A stretch of 64,000 nucleotides of DNA from Cryomorphaceae bacterium (GCA_016124575.1 WGNM01000020.1:1-64000); one strand, 5' to 3'; counted from the stretch's first letter, positions 43,886-54,358 are shown. Notes: generated by a model from the sequence alone, not told the origin. Program-made: numbers and translations.

Positions 43886-45487
43886 ATGAAAACATGGATT
43901 TCGATGCTAACAGGAATGATCCTGTTAAGCTTTTTTACTTCGGCTCAAACAGCGCCTTTTGGAGTTTATCTTGAACCCCTGAACATTCCCGATCTAGGCG
44001 GATTGCAGGCTTATGCATTCGGACAATCAGGCGGAAAATGGCTCATCGTTGGAGGTCGCCTCGATGGATTGCACCGCAGGCAACCCTTTGCTGCATTCGA
44101 CATCGCAGGCAACAACAATCAACTCATTGTGGTAGATCCGGTGGCCCAGCAAAAATGGACCGCACCAACAACATCACTATCCATAGCATTACAAGAGCAA
44201 CTCAGCTCAACCAATATGGAATTTCATCAAGATGGCGACTACCTATATATCATTGGAGGTTATGGTTACAATGCAGCCACCTCGGCAAGAAAAACCTTCG
44301 ACAACCTCACCGCAGTGAAGGTGGATGCCGTAATTGATGCCATTGTTTCTAACGCGTCATTCAGTGAGCACATACGACAGATCAGCGACCCAGAATTTGC
44401 AGTTACTGGCGGACATCTAAAGAAGATAGACGACACATTTTATCTCGTTGGAGGGAATAAATTCGATGGGAACTACAACCCCATGGGGAACCCCACATAC
44501 ACACAAGTATATACCGATGCGATTCGGAAATTCAACTTGGCAGATGACGGAGAGACACTTGCAATAACGCATTTGCCTGCCATTACAGACGCCGAAAACC
44601 TGCACCGCAGAGATTACAACGCCGTGCCTCAGATTCTACCCAATGGCGAGCAAGGAATTACTGCTTTTTCTGGCGTTTTTCAACCCGACGTTAACCTACC
44701 CTTCCTCAACTGCGTAGATATTGATGGCGCAGGATATAGCGTGAACAACGATTTCCAGCAATACTACAACCACTATCATTGTGCAGTTGTGCCGATGTAT
44801 TCAGCTTCACAAAACGAAATGCACAACGTCTTCTTTGGAGGCATCGCACAGTATTACCAAAGCGCCGGCACCTTGGTGCAAGACAACAACGTACCATTTG
44901 TTAACACCATAGCGCGGGTTACGAGAACCGAAGACGGCACCATGTCTGAATACAAACTACCTGTTGAGATGCCAAGTTTGTTGGGTGCGGGAGCCGAATT
45001 TATCGCCGATCTTGACGCGCCATTGTATGCCAACGAAGTTTTCAAACTCGATGATTTCACCGCTGACAGCACCTTGGTTGGATACATTTACGGAGGTATC
45101 AGCAGCACAGCCGCGAACATATTTTTCACCAATACTGGCACCCAAAGCAGCGCGAGCAGTCAGATTTTCAAAGTTTACATCATCATGAACGATGAAGTGG
45201 GCGTAGACGACTTGAATGAACAAAGCGTCAGCAGTTTAAAAATCCAAGTATTTCCGAATCCCAGCGATGGCGAATTCATTGTGAAATTCTACCTCACCCA
45301 ACGGGTGGATGTCCAGCTGTCTCTACACACCCTAGATGGCCAAAAAATTGAAGAGCAAAAAATTGAAAACACCGTTCTTGGCGAGAACACATTCAAAAAA
45401 ACGAATGAGCTGCAGAACGGCGCCTACATCTTGACCCTTCAAACTCCTTATGAAACAACATCTCGAAGGATTGTAATTAAGCGGTAA
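43886..45487 (+). CDS. T9SS cargo protein with kelch-like ectodomain (533 aa)
   Basis: Signal peptide 1-20 (ends TSAQ). The ectodomain of about 430 residues repeats short GG motifs (IVGGRLDG, IIGGYGYN, LVGGNKFDGN, YIYGGISS), like a kelch beta-propeller. The C-terminal sorting domain starts VFPNPSDGEFIV and ends ELQNGAYILTLQ, then a basic SRRIVIKR tail. No enzyme motif. Secreted to the surface by T9SS. Function unknown. It sits between katG, whose terminator precedes it, and cydA. Confidence 0.82.
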   Translation: MKTWISMLTGMILLSFFTSAQTAPFGVYLEPLNIPDLGGLQAYAFGQSGGKWLIVGGRLDGLHRRQPFAAFDIAGNNNQLIVVDPVAQQKWTAPTTSLSIALQEQLSSTNMEFHQDGDYLYIIGGYGYNAATSARKTFDNLTAVKVDAVIDAIVSNASFSEHIRQISDPEFAVTGGHLKKIDDTFYLVGGNKFDGNYNPMGNPTYTQVYTDAIRKFNLADDGETLAITHLPAITDAENLHRRDYNAVPQILPNGEQGITAFSGVFQPDVNLPFLNCVDIDGAGYSVNNDFQQYYNHYHCAVVPMYSASQNEMHNVFFGGIAQYYQSAGTLVQDNNVPFVNTIARVTRTEDGTMSEYKLPVEMPSLLGAGAEFIADLDAPLYANEVFKLDDFTADSTLVGYIYGGISSTAANIFFTNTGTQSSASSQIFKVYIIMNDEVGVDDLNEQSVSSLKIQVFPNPSDGEFIVKFYLTQRVDVQLSLHTLDGQKIEEQKIENTVLGENTFKKTNELQNGAYILTLQTPYETTSRRIVIKR

Positions 45488-45507
45488 TTTAACACCAACT
45501 CGACGCA

Positions 45508-45515
45508 TAAATTTG
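45508..45515 (+). promoter_or_regulatory. -7 promoter box of cydA
   Basis: TAAATTTG, exact TAnnTTTG match, 39 bases before the cydA ATG. No clear -33 element. Confidence 0.4.
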
Positions 45516-45554
45516 TTAGGACATTCAACACAACACTTAATTTAGTAGAAAAAA

Positions 45555-46937
45555 ATGGAGATCGAGATTTTAGCCCGTCTGCAATTCGCGTTCACCATTG
45601 CATTTCACTACATCTACCCTCCATTGAGCATCGGATTGGGATTGATCATGGTGATTTTCGAGAGCTTGTACATTCGCACCAAAAATCCCGACTACCATAT
45701 TTTAGCGAAGTTTTGGACTAAAATTTTCGCCCTAACATTTGGAATAGGGGTCGTTACGGGAATCGTAATGGAGTTCGAATTCGGAACCAACTGGGCTGTT
45801 TATTCGAGGTATGTCGGCGATATCTTTGGAAGTGCACTTGCAGCAGAAGGTATTTTTGCATTTGCGCTTGAAAGCGGATTTTTAGGTATTCTTCTTTTTG
45901 GTTGGAACCGTGTCAAACCACTTGTACACCTTATTTCTACTATCGGTGTATTTCTTGGATCCATGTTTTCAGCTGTTTGGATAGTAGTCGCAAATAGCTG
46001 GCAACAAACTCCGGCTGGCTACCACATCGTTGGCACAGGATTCAACGCGCGAGCTGAAATAACAGATTTTTGGGCAATGGTCTTCAATCCATCCAGTGTT
46101 GACCGCCTCACGCATGTCTGGCTCGGAGCATTTCTTTCTGGAGCCTTCCTTGTTATGAGCGTCCATGCATACTACTTGGTGAAAGGTCGACATCTCGACA
46201 TCTCGAAGCGTGCATTTAAAATTGCCTTGGTTGTAGCCACAGTGGTTTCTTTGGGGCAACTATTTACCGGACATCAATCTGCTGATGGGGTGGCGGTCAA
46301 CCAACCAGCGAAATTGGCAGCATTAGAAGGACATTTCGAAGCAAATGCGCCTGCCGACATGTATTTGTTTGGCTATGTAGACAAAGAAAATCAAACCGTG
46401 AATGGGTTGAAAATTCCTGGTGGACTTTCATTCTTGATTTCTAACAACTTCGACACCCCTGTAAAAGGGCTGAATGCCTTTCCAGAAGATGAACGACCTA
46501 GTCAAGTGAACGCCATTTTCCAGTTTTACCACCTCATGGTAATCATCGGCATTTCGCTTATTGGCTTAACCTTATATGCCAGCTATTTGTGGCTTCGAGG
46601 TCGGCTTTTCGACAAACGTTGGTTGTTGTATGTCTTTGTATTCGCCGCCATTTTGCCCCAGATTGCCAATCAAGTTGGATGGTTCGCTGCCGAAATGGGG
46701 CGACAGCCTTGGGTGGTGTATGGTTTACTTCGCACATCTGAGGCTTTTTCGCAATCGGTTTCTGCAAATCAAATCGTATTCTCGCTCGTACTATTCGCCT
46801 TGGTTTACCTGCTGCTTTTTATCTTGTTCATCTATCTATTAAACAAGAAAATCAAACACGGACCCGACGATGGAACAACCAAAACAGACTGGCCTATGAC
46901 AGAGCAAATCAATGTTGCAATTACCAAAAACCACTGA
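45555..46937 (+). CDS. cydA: Cytochrome bd ubiquinol/menaquinol oxidase subunit I
   Basis: 460-residue inner-membrane subunit that binds the b558, b595 and d haems. The N-terminal [22 protein letters not shown] holds haem ligand His18, in two parts LARLQFAF and [11 protein letters not shown]. Other family motifs are GEFEFGTNW-like MEFEFGTNW, and [13 protein letters not shown] near 400. The periplasmic Q-loop is of the short type. Terminal oxidase with high oxygen affinity, useful at low oxygen or under peroxide or nitric oxide stress. cydB follows after one base. Confidence 0.95.
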   Translation: MEIEILARLQFAFTIAFHYIYPPLSIGLGLIMVIFESLYIRTKNPDYHILAKFWTKIFALTFGIGVVTGIVMEFEFGTNWAVYSRYVGDIFGSALAAEGIFAFALESGFLGILLFGWNRVKPLVHLISTIGVFLGSMFSAVWIVVANSWQQTPAGYHIVGTGFNARAEITDFWAMVFNPSSVDRLTHVWLGAFLSGAFLVMSVHAYYLVKGRHLDISKRAFKIALVVATVVSLGQLFTGHQSADGVAVNQPAKLAALEGHFEANAPADMYLFGYVDKENQTVNGLKIPGGLSFLISNNFDTPVKGLNAFPEDERPSQVNAIFQFYHLMVIIGISLIGLTLYASYLWLRGRLFDKRWLLYVFVFAAILPQIANQVGWFAAEMGRQPWVVYGLLRTSEAFSQSVSANQIVFSLVLFALVYLLLFILFIYLLNKKIKHGPDDGTTKTDWPMTEQINVAITKNH

Positions 46938-46938
46938 C

Positions 46939-47976
46939 ATGGAAACATTTTTAGGCATCGACTATCCGACGCTGTGGTACTTGGTTGTGGGTGGTCTTTT
47001 TTCAGGTTATGCCATTCTCGATGGATTTGATTTTGGCGCTGGCGCATGGCATTTGTTCTTTAAGCAAGAGAATAGCAGACGCATTGCTTTGAACGCTGTG
47101 GGGCCAGTATGGGATGGCAACGAAGTATGGCTGGTTATTGGGGGAGGTGCCCTTTTCGCAGGATTTCCTGTTGTTTATGCCACACTGTTTTCTTCCATGT
47201 ACATACCCTTCATGCTGTTCCTATTATTTATCATTTTCAGGGCCATCTCCATTGAGTTTAGGAGCAAAGAAGAAATGCTGTGGTGGCGGAAGACATGGGA
47301 CATTGGGTACAGCGTTTCGAGTATCATGCTCGCCTTTTTGCTTGGCGTGGTGTTGGGAAACGTCCTTCAAGGCATAGCTATTGGCGAGAATTATTCATAC
47401 CACGAAAGCGGCTTTTTCGAATTCTTGAACCCCTATTCGCTACTGGTAGGCTTTACGACACTATTTTTATTTATGTCGCATGGCGCCATCTATCTGCTGC
47501 TAAAAACAGAAGGCCGACTGTACGCCAAGCTGACAATTTTTGTCAAACGAAGCATGATACTTTTCATGGTTTCATTCTCTATAACCACCATTTATACCTT
47601 GCTTTATATTCCCCACTTATCGGATGCCTTTCTCAGCAACCCAATACTATTCATCATGCCACTGTTTACATTTCTAGGCATCGCAAATGTCAACCGACTT
47701 GCACACAAGAAAAAATACGGCTGGGCATTCTTTTTCTCATCGCTCACCATAGGTTTCTTGTTATCGTTGGTGGCAATTGAGCTTTACCCGATGTTATTGT
47801 TCTCGACCATCGACCCTGTGTACAGCATCGATATTTACAAAGCAGCTTCTTCAACAAAGTCGCTGAAGACTATGTTGATCATTGTTGCCATCGGGGCGCC
47901 TTTGGTTTTGGCCTATACCCTCTTTGTTTATATGACATTTAGGGGAAAAGTAAAGCTAGACGAGACCAGTTATTAG
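46939..47976 (+). CDS. cydB: Cytochrome bd oxidase subunit II
   Basis: 345-residue inner-membrane partner of CydA. Hallmarks: GYAILDGFDFGAG near 25-37 and GPVWDGNEVWLVIGGGALFAGFP near 55-77, given in parts GPVWDGNEVWL and GGGALFAGFP. About eight hydrophobic helices. The ATG at 46939 follows the cydA stop by one base. The open frame starts nine codons earlier inside cydA, but the later ATG is the family start. Convergent with asd six bases downstream, with no visible terminator between them. No cydX-like small gene seen after it. Confidence 0.95.
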   Translation: METFLGIDYPTLWYLVVGGLFSGYAILDGFDFGAGAWHLFFKQENSRRIALNAVGPVWDGNEVWLVIGGGALFAGFPVVYATLFSSMYIPFMLFLLFIIFRAISIEFRSKEEMLWWRKTWDIGYSVSSIMLAFLLGVVLGNVLQGIAIGENYSYHESGFFEFLNPYSLLVGFTTLFLFMSHGAIYLLLKTEGRLYAKLTIFVKRSMILFMVSFSITTIYTLLYIPHLSDAFLSNPILFIMPLFTFLGIANVNRLAHKKKYGWAFFFSSLTIGFLLSLVAIELYPMLLFSTIDPVYSIDIYKAASSTKSLKTMLIIVAIGAPLVLAYTLFVYMTFRGKVKLDETSY

Positions 47977-47982
47977 CAGTGC

Positions 47983-48984
47983 TTACCACCTACCATTTGC
48001 CAACAAATACTCAGCAATTTGAACCGCATTTGTCGCTGCACCCTTGCGCAGGTTGTCGGACACAATCCACATGTTTAGAGTATTTTCGCGCGTGAAATCA
48101 CGACGAATTCGTCCAACAAACACCTCATCTTTACCAGCAGCATAGAGCGGCATCGGGTACATTTTCAATTCAGGCTGATCTTGCACCCTGATTCCAGGAA
48201 AATTCGCGAGAAGTCGCTTCACCTCATCCACCTCAAAAGCCTTTTCGAACTCCACATTCACCGATTCTGAATGTCCGCCCGTTACCGGCACCCTCACCGC
48301 AGTCGCCACCACATGCACACTCTTATCGCCTAAAATCTTGCACGTCTCATTGGTGAGCTTCATCTCTTCTTTCGTGTAATCGTTGTCGGTAAAAACATCG
48401 CATTGCGGCAAGCAATTGCGATCGATCGGATACGGGTACACCATCTTACCATCGACCCCCTTTCTTTCCATTTCCATTTGATCAATCGCCTCTTTTCCAG
48501 TGCCAGAAACCGATTGATATGTAGAAACGATGACACGCTTGGCACCAAAAGCATCGTGCAGCGGTTTCAGCGTCATCACCAATTGTATGGTAGAGCAGTT
48601 TGGGTTGGCAATGATCAAATCGCTTGCGCCAATTGCAGCACCGTTTACTTCAGGAACGATTAGTTTTTTATCCGCATGCATGCGCCAAGCCGAAGAATTA
48701 TCGATCACAGTGCAGCCTACTTCAGCAAATTTAGGTGCCCACTGCAAACTCGTATCACCCCCAGCACTAAACAGCGCCAGATCAGGCTTTTGTGCAATGG
48801 CCTCCTCCATCGACACCACATTCACATCCGCTTCGTTGAAGCGAACTGTAGAGCCAACAGAACGCTCTGAGGCAACAGGTAACAACATGCTAATGGGAAA
48901 GTTACGTTCTTCCAGCACCTTCAACATCGTTCGTCCCACCATTCCAGTGGCACCTACCACTGCTACTTTTATCGAATTTTTCAT
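47983..48984 (-). CDS. asd: Aspartate-semialdehyde dehydrogenase
   Basis: Reduces aspartyl phosphate to the semialdehyde for lysine, threonine and methionine synthesis and diaminopimelate for peptidoglycan, in the cytoplasm, 333 residues. NADP-binding AVVGATGMVGRTM near 8-20, catalytic Cys in IIANPNCSTIQLV near 130, QSVSGTGKEAIDQ, and catalytic His in AVRVPVTGGHSESV near 240. The frame is open 40 codons upstream, but those are AT-rich and cross the promoter box, so the ATG at 48984 is used. Single gene. Confidence 0.94.
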   Translation of the reverse strand: MKNSIKVAVVGATGMVGRTMLKVLEERNFPISMLLPVASERSVGSTVRFNEADVNVVSMEEAIAQKPDLALFSAGGDTSLQWAPKFAEVGCTVIDNSSAWRMHADKKLIVPEVNGAAIGASDLIIANPNCSTIQLVMTLKPLHDAFGAKRVIVSTYQSVSGTGKEAIDQMEMERKGVDGKMVYPYPIDRNCLPQCDVFTDNDYTKEEMKLTNETCKILGDKSVHVVATAVRVPVTGGHSESVNVEFEKAFEVDEVKRLLANFPGIRVQDQPELKMYPMPLYAAGKDEVFVGRIRRDFTRENTLNMWIVSDNLRKGAATNAVQIAEYLLANGRW

Positions 48985-49020
48985 TGCTGCAAACCTTTGA
49001 ATGTTAATCTTTGAGCAACG

Positions 49021-49028
49021 CAAAAGTA
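49021..49028 (-). promoter_or_regulatory. -7 promoter box of asd
   Basis: TACTTTTG on the minus strand, exact match, 36 bases before the asd ATG. AT-rich DNA upstream. No clear TTG at the right distance. Confidence 0.45.
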
Positions 49029-50229
49029 TTATATAAATATTGGAGATCTTCGATAAAGTCTCTATTACAATACTTATCAGTTGTGGTTTCTCACATAAAA
49101 ACACTCACTTTTTCCGAATAGTTGTTTAGAATTTTCAAAAATATTTGCAATTTTTTTCTGAAAAATGATCAAATAATTCCTAAACTTGTAAAGAAAATAT
49201 TTACGTGTGTACTCATTGTATTTACACATGTACATATTTGACCAACAAAAAAAGCCAACCTTTCGGCTGACTTTTTTTTTAATTGTCATGCTACGTTACT
49301 GGACTTTTTTAACCTTGGGAAGGGTATCCATAACTTGATAGCTTTAAGAGGTGGTTTAGGATAAATATATCCCTTACCGCCTCTTTTTTTCATCCGTCTG
49401 CAAAAGACGGCTTCCTCTAAAACACCATTCCTAATTCTCAGGGTGTCGCTGAGATAAATAATGACCTTTGTCATAATTTTAATCGGGGTTTAATTCGAGT
49501 AGACAGGCTAGACCCCTAGTTTAATTACCTGTCTATTTGACACATTGGTCAACCTCTTTTGATCTACATCATATCTTCTTCATTTTCGTTAACGTACTTC
49601 AATAAAATTGTCTCAATCATATTTGTGAAACTACTAGCTTTAGCAACAAGTTTCAGTTTAGCTTATAGTCTCGGAGGCATCCAAATAGTAGTGTTCTTTT
49701 TACTTCCATAAGGCTATAATTCGATGACCATCGTAAAAGTAGGTATAGCCTTCAAATTCCCGGGCAGTTTAAATTACATTTTTATTCACATAGCCACATC
49801 ATTATCAACACTAAAAAACTGACCACCCGTTCTAATACTAAATGTTGAGCATAATTGACATAACAGTTGTTAATTCCAGTAGGCTTTGTCCTGCTTGCTT
49901 CATTACTTTTTCAGGCTAAATTCCATCTCGAAGCTTTTGGTTCATTTTCTTAATTATTGACCTATCAACATTTCTTCTTTACCTGATTGCATCAACTTCA
50001 GCTTGAATCTCTTCATCTTCTGGGTTGATGGGTCTGTGACATAGTAAAACACGAACCATTGTTTTCCTTCATGCATTTGCGTTGGATAGCATCGTAAATG
50101 CAGGATTACAGAGAAATTCACAATATTGCTGTCCCGATTATTAATGTAATGTCAAGAAAACGCGGAATACTGGGAGGTGTAGACGTTTTCCTAACAAAAA
50201 CATTAACTTTAGCCACCATTCAGGAAGCC
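49029..50229. other. 1.2-kb region without a convincing gene, with several inverted repeats
   Basis: AT-rich sequence between asd and the lamin-tail protein gene. It holds a two-way terminator-like hairpin at 49246-49280, a terminator-like hairpin at 49348-49390, CCGTCT/AGACGG at about 49394-49410, AGACAGG/CCTGTCT at 49501-49534 and a 9-bp repeat AAGGCTATA/TATAGCCTT at 49710-49752. A 62-codon minus frame (49286-49474) and short stretches that read like decayed protein (minus, about 49700-49768, YFYDGHRIIALWK) are present but I cannot support them as genes. It may be a degraded gene or insertion. Confidence 0.6.
49348..49390 (+). terminator. Terminator-like hairpin in the gene-free region
   Basis: GAGGTGG and CCGCCTC form a 7-bp stem (one GU pair) around a 22-base loop, followed by seven T. 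No plus-strand gene ends upstream of it. Confidence 0.45.
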
Positions 50230-53200
50230 ATGCACACGATAAAACATATACTGCTACTACTTTTCGTTTTTCCGTTATCGCTGTTCGCGGATGCGCAGGT
50301 AAACGACGATTTTTCGGATGCCGATTTCACAAACAACCCTACGTGGAGTGGGACAGACGCCTTGTATGTGGTGAATGGCAGCGGACAAGTGCAGTCTAAC
50401 GATGTAGATGCTGGACAAGCTTTTCTTACCACACCTTTGGTGGATGGTGATTTGAGTGGAAAAGAGTGGCAGGTTTGGTTGAAACAAAGTTTTGCAGGAT
50501 CAGCCAATAACAACAGTCGCTATTACCTCAGCTCGCAAATTGTTGACCTCACCTTTAGTGGCGTGCAAAGCATTGGCGCGAATGGATACTTTTTGCATTT
50601 GGGCGAGGCAGGGTCGAACGACGCCGTGCGTTTGTATAGAGACGATAATACGGGCGACATCCCCACATTGATATTGAGTGCTGCAGAAGCAGGCATTGCA
50701 GGCTCATTCGAAATCCGCGTGAAAGTTACACGTGATGCCATTGGCAACTGGAGTTTGGCCGTTGACTACTCTGGCGGCTCCGCTTTTGTAACAGAAGGGA
50801 CAGGTTTTGATGACACATATTCTACCGGACAGTTTTTGGGAATAGTGAATACCTATACCGCATCAAACGCCGACAATTTTTATTTTGACGACGTGTATTA
50901 TGGCTCACCGGTGGTAGACAACACACCACCCGAGGTAACCTCTTTGGTGGTAATTGACGGAAATACCCTGCAAGTATCGTATTCAGAAAACGTACTTGGG
51001 GCCGATGTGGTGACCAACTACAATGTCGCTGGCATTGGCAATCCAAACAGTATCTCCGGATCGGGTAGCCTGTACACATTAAACTTCACTGTTGGTTTTC
51101 CGCCGAATATCGAGCAGGAGATCACCATTGAAGGCATAGCTGATTTAGCGGGAAACCTCATTAGCCAAGTCACCCTTCCTTTTACATACATCGCTGGTTC
51201 ATCCGCCGCGCAAGGCGACATCGTAATCAACGAAATACTGGCAGACCCGACACCTGTTGTTGGATTGCCTGAATCGGAATTTGTGGAGCTGTACAATACC
51301 ACCTCAGCCCCTATAAACCTTGGCGGCTGGCAATTTATCAATACCACCACAGCGAAGACCCTTCCCAACTTCAATCTGCCTGCTGACGGATACGTGATTT
51401 TGTGCGACGAGGGTGATTTGGCCTTGTTTGAAGCGTTCGACAACGTGATCGGTATACCGAGTTTTACTGCACTATCGAACACAGCGGATAGTTTGACGCT
51501 AACAACAGCCGCGGGTATTGTTGTAGACATTGTTTCGTACACCGATGATTGGTATGGATCATCGCAATTTGCAGAAGGCGGGGTCACTTTGGAGCGTATC
51601 AACCACTTTGCAGGATGTTCAGGTTTCTCGAACTGGAGTGCATCGCAGTCGTTTCTTGGCGGCACACCTGGCGAAGAGAACAGTATTTTTAGTGACAGTC
51701 CGGATTTGGTTGCCCCGCAACCCCTCGGTTTTTACTACCCCGACATGCAAAGTGTCGTTTTAACATTCAATGAAGCACTGAATAGCGACCTCAGCATCCT
51801 CACCATTACTATTAGTCCTGACCTTGGATTGCTCGGGACAGCCCTTTTGAATAGCGGTACAGAGCTAGCATTGTATTTTGGCAATGCTTATGAAATTGGA
51901 CAATCATACCAGATAGAGATTAGCGGCATAGAAGACTGCTCGGGCAACGGCAATGGATTTGTTTTGCAGCAAACCCTTTTGCGCGGATCAGCGCCCGTTG
52001 TTGGAGATCTCATCATCAATGAAATCATGGCCGATCCCGATGCTGAAGTCCCCTCGCCGAATTCAGAATACATCGAATTGTACAACAAAAGCGACCACTT
52101 GATAGAGTTGACAGGCGTCGGATTGAACAGCGGCATTGTAAGCGAGGCCGCGTTGATAGAGCCTGGCGGGTATCACGTGCTCACCAGCGAAGGCGGGTTG
52201 GTGGATTTCATTTTTTACGACAACGTAACCGGAATAGCATCCTTTCCTGGGCTAACCAATAGTGGCGCCACCATTACCCTTTATGACCCTCAAGGTGGCA
52301 CCTTGGATGTTGTGAGCTACGACATCGAGTGGTACGGAGATCCCGACAAAGACGACGGCGGTTACAGTTTGGAGCTAATCGACCCCAACGACCCGTGTAG
52401 TGACCGCAGCAACTGGACTGCCAGCAACGCACAAACAGGCGCCACGGCAGGTGCTGCGAACTCCGTTTTGGATATTACGCCAGATACTGCAGCCCCTGAA
52501 CTAGAATTGATATTGGTAACCGAAGTCGACATCCTCGATTTCTATTTCAACGAACCCATTGATGAAGCCACACTCCCACTGATAGACATCACACTCGGAT
52601 TCAATGACGGCAGCACATTTGAGACCTTGAACTACAGCGTTCAAGACATCACCGTAGTTGATTTAAACCATGTCCGCATGCAATTCGACGGAGCCTTTTC
52701 AGCAGGACCAATTTACCAATGCCAGTTGCAATTTGTTGGAGACTGTTGGGGCAATGAGAGTGGTATTTTGAGCGGACAATTTGCGGTTCCAGAAACAGCA
52801 GAGCCTGGCGACATCGTGATCAACGAAATATTGTTTGACCCGTTTGTAGGAGGTGTAGACTTCGTCGAAGTGTACAACCGCTCGGGGAAGAACATCAGCC
52901 TAGAAGGCTGGAAGTTGGGCGATGAGCAAGATGGAGAGCCTGGCAATTACGACAACCTCATCGACATCCCCTTTGTGGTTTATCCGGGTGAGTATTTGGT
53001 GTTTGCGACATCCATAACAGGCGTTACCGGATTTTACCCCTCAGCTCGGCTTGAGCGGATTCAAAAAGTGGATGCCTTGCCATCGTATGGGAACACCTCT
53101 GGCGTAGTTGTTTTGGCTGACAGCACCTTCCAGATCAGTGATCGATTTGCCTATCAAGACGACATGCACTACCCACTTTTAGACGATACAGAAGGCGTGT

Positions 53201-53643
53201 CTCTTGAGCGGTTGGATGCGAATCGCACCACACAGGACCGCACAAATTGGCATTCAGCGAGCGGACAAGTAGGCTTTTCGACACCCGGTTTTGAGAATAG
53301 CCAGTACAACCCCAGTGAAGCAGGCGCCGATTTTGCTTGTAGTCCGCCAGTTTTCTCACCCGACAACGACGGTTATGAAGACCAGTGCATTATCACATAC
53401 ACATTGGATCAATTGGGATATACAGGATCGATAACCGTGTATGACGATTCAGGACGACTTATTCAACGCATCGTAAAGAACGAATTGCTTGGATTGGAGG
53501 GCACAGTGAGTTGGGATGGATTTGACAGCAACCGACAAAAATCGCCGATTGGGCCATACATAATTGTTTTGGAAGCCTTTACCATAGAAGGCACCGTGTT
53601 GGTAAAAAAGGCAGTAACCACATTGGGCACCGCGTTGAATTAA
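50230..53643 (+). CDS. Large surface protein with three lamin-tail domains and CHU_C-like C-terminus (1137 aa)
   Basis: The signal peptide is 1-22 of the frame that starts MHTIKHILLLLF at 50230. The 44 open codons before this are not used. A concanavalin-like region occupies about 25-215. Three lamin-tail (LTD) domains follow, each starting with V/I-I-N-E-I-(L/M)-x-D-P (near 340, 605, 865), separated by Ig-like stretches beginning DNTPPEVTSL or DTAAPELEL. The end has SPDNDGYEDQCIITYTL then a FlgD-Ig-like GPYIIVLEAF, the gliding-motility CHU_C/SprB-type C-terminus. Exported and probably surface bound. No enzymatic motif. Family known in Bacteroidota, function not defined. Confidence 0.85.
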   Translation: MHTIKHILLLLFVFPLSLFADAQVNDDFSDADFTNNPTWSGTDALYVVNGSGQVQSNDVDAGQAFLTTPLVDGDLSGKEWQVWLKQSFAGSANNNSRYYLSSQIVDLTFSGVQSIGANGYFLHLGEAGSNDAVRLYRDDNTGDIPTLILSAAEAGIAGSFEIRVKVTRDAIGNWSLAVDYSGGSAFVTEGTGFDDTYSTGQFLGIVNTYTASNADNFYFDDVYYGSPVVDNTPPEVTSLVVIDGNTLQVSYSENVLGADVVTNYNVAGIGNPNSISGSGSLYTLNFTVGFPPNIEQEITIEGIADLAGNLISQVTLPFTYIAGSSAAQGDIVINEILADPTPVVGLPESEFVELYNTTSAPINLGGWQFINTTTAKTLPNFNLPADGYVILCDEGDLALFEAFDNVIGIPSFTALSNTADSLTLTTAAGIVVDIVSYTDDWYGSSQFAEGGVTLERINHFAGCSGFSNWSASQSFLGGTPGEENSIFSDSPDLVAPQPLGFYYPDMQSVVLTFNEALNSDLSILTITISPDLGLLGTALLNSGTELALYFGNAYEIGQSYQIEISGIEDCSGNGNGFVLQQTLLRGSAPVVGDLIINEIMADPDAEVPSPNSEYIELYNKSDHLIELTGVGLNSGIVSEAALIEPGGYHVLTSEGGLVDFIFYDNVTGIASFPGLTNSGATITLYDPQGGTLDVVSYDIEWYGDPDKDDGGYSLELIDPNDPCSDRSNWTASNAQTGATAGAANSVLDITPDTAAPELELILVTEVDILDFYFNEPIDEATLPLIDITLGFNDGSTFETLNYSVQDITVVDLNHVRMQFDGAFSAGPIYQCQLQFVGDCWGNESGILSGQFAVPETAEPGDIVINEILFDPFVGGVDFVEVYNRSGKNISLEGWKLGDEQDGEPGNYDNLIDIPFVVYPGEYLVFATSITGVTGFYPSARLERIQKVDALPSYGNTSGVVVLADSTFQISDRFAYQDDMHYPLLDDTEGVSLERLDANRTTQDRTNWHSASGQVGFSTPGFENSQYNPSEAGADFACSPPVFSPDNDGYEDQCIITYTLDQLGYTGSITVYDDSGRLIQRIVKNELLGLEGTVSWDGFDSNRQKSPIGPYIIVLEAFTIEGTVLVKKAVTTLGTALN

Positions 53644-53664
53644 GCGTTAGAAATCCGAACTTTG
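53635..53664 (+). promoter_or_regulatory. Candidate promoter of the DUF4271 gene
   Basis: TTG (53635-53637), 19 bases, then GAACTTTG (53657-53664), one mismatch in TAnnTTTG, four bases before the ATG at 53669. The -33 element overlaps the end of the preceding gene. Confidence 0.4.
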
Positions 53665-53668
53665 CTGC

Positions 53669-54358
53669 ATGGAGTCTGGATACACCCCCTTATTGCGTCA
53701 CATAGATCGCTTGTATGAACCGTGGATGTTTTGGGTGTTTTTGCTCCTGCTCTTGTCGTTCACATTCGTCCGCTTTCAAACCCCCTCCTTCCTTGCACTG
53801 CTTCGCAACCTCATAGTGAACTACCGTTTGGCGCGGCAAGAGATATCGACATCTGAGTATCCGGGAGGACGCGAGTGGTTGATTATGTGGATACCCTCGA
53901 TGCTGAGCATCAGTTTGTTTCTTTATCTTTTCATTATCTCTTCGACACATTTTGTTATCGATGCAGGTTTGGCCTTGTACCTAAAGATTAGCCTTGCTGT
54001 ATCGCTCATGTACCTCATCAAGTTCATGGTTATGTCGGCCGCTTCAACCCTAAGTTTAAAAACCGACCTCATGCGTGAGTACCGCGCCAACACCATCTTG
54101 ATACTCGTGGTATCGGCATTGGTTTTGGCGCCACTTTCAATTGGCGCTTCTTTGAGCATTGGTGCCGTTCCAAGAGGCATATGGATAGCTGGCGTCAGCC
54201 TTTTCGGACTGCTTTACCTCATTCGCTTGTTTCGTGGCAGCATAGCCGTCTTACAACAGGGTGTACAATTCTACTATATTATTTTGTATCTTTGCGCCCT
54301 CGAATTCTTACCCCTCTTGTTAGTGGTGAAGGCGTGGATGGGCATGTATCAAGCGTAG
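53669..54358 (+). CDS. DUF4271 inner-membrane protein
   Basis: 229 residues with hydrophobic segments at about 18-35, 72-92, 100-122, 140-160, 170-187 and 200-222, joined by short loops. Family DUF4271 members are placed directly before the uroporphyrinogen-III synthase gene in Bacteroidota, as here. Function unknown. The long basic stretch NLIVNYRLARQEIS lies on the cytoplasmic side. It may have its own promoter, as the preceding lamin-tail gene ends 25 bases earlier. A second promoter-like box for hemD occurs inside its 3' part. Confidence 0.8.
   Translation: MESGYTPLLRHIDRLYEPWMFWVFLLLLLSFTFVRFQTPSFLALLRNLIVNYRLARQEISTSEYPGGREWLIMWIPSMLSISLFLYLFIISSTHFVIDAGLALYLKISLAVSLMYLIKFMVMSAASTLSLKTDLMREYRANTILILVVSALVLAPLSIGASLSIGAVPRGIWIAGVSLFGLLYLIRLFRGSIAVLQQGVQFYYIILYLCALEFLPLLLVVKAWMGMYQA
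54287..54294 (+). promoter_or_regulatory. -7 promoter box inside the DUF4271 gene, for hemD
   Basis: TATCTTTG, the optimal box, about 100 bases before hemD. AT-rich upstream, no clear TTG at 19-21 bases. Confidence 0.35.

Noticed and set aside
49246-49280. Terminator for a specific gene in the gap
   Set aside because: The stem is only four pairs and no gene ends next to it on either strand, so I list it only within the gap.
49286-49474. Minus-strand 62-codon frame in the gene-free gap
   Set aside because: It reads across hairpins and T runs, has no family signature, and its composition looks like chance translation of repeats. Kept only as part of the gap description.
49029-50229. tRNA or other classical RNA gene in the gap
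   Set aside because: The 9-bp inverted repeat at 49710-49752 is not a cloverleaf and no anticodon or T-arm consensus is seen.
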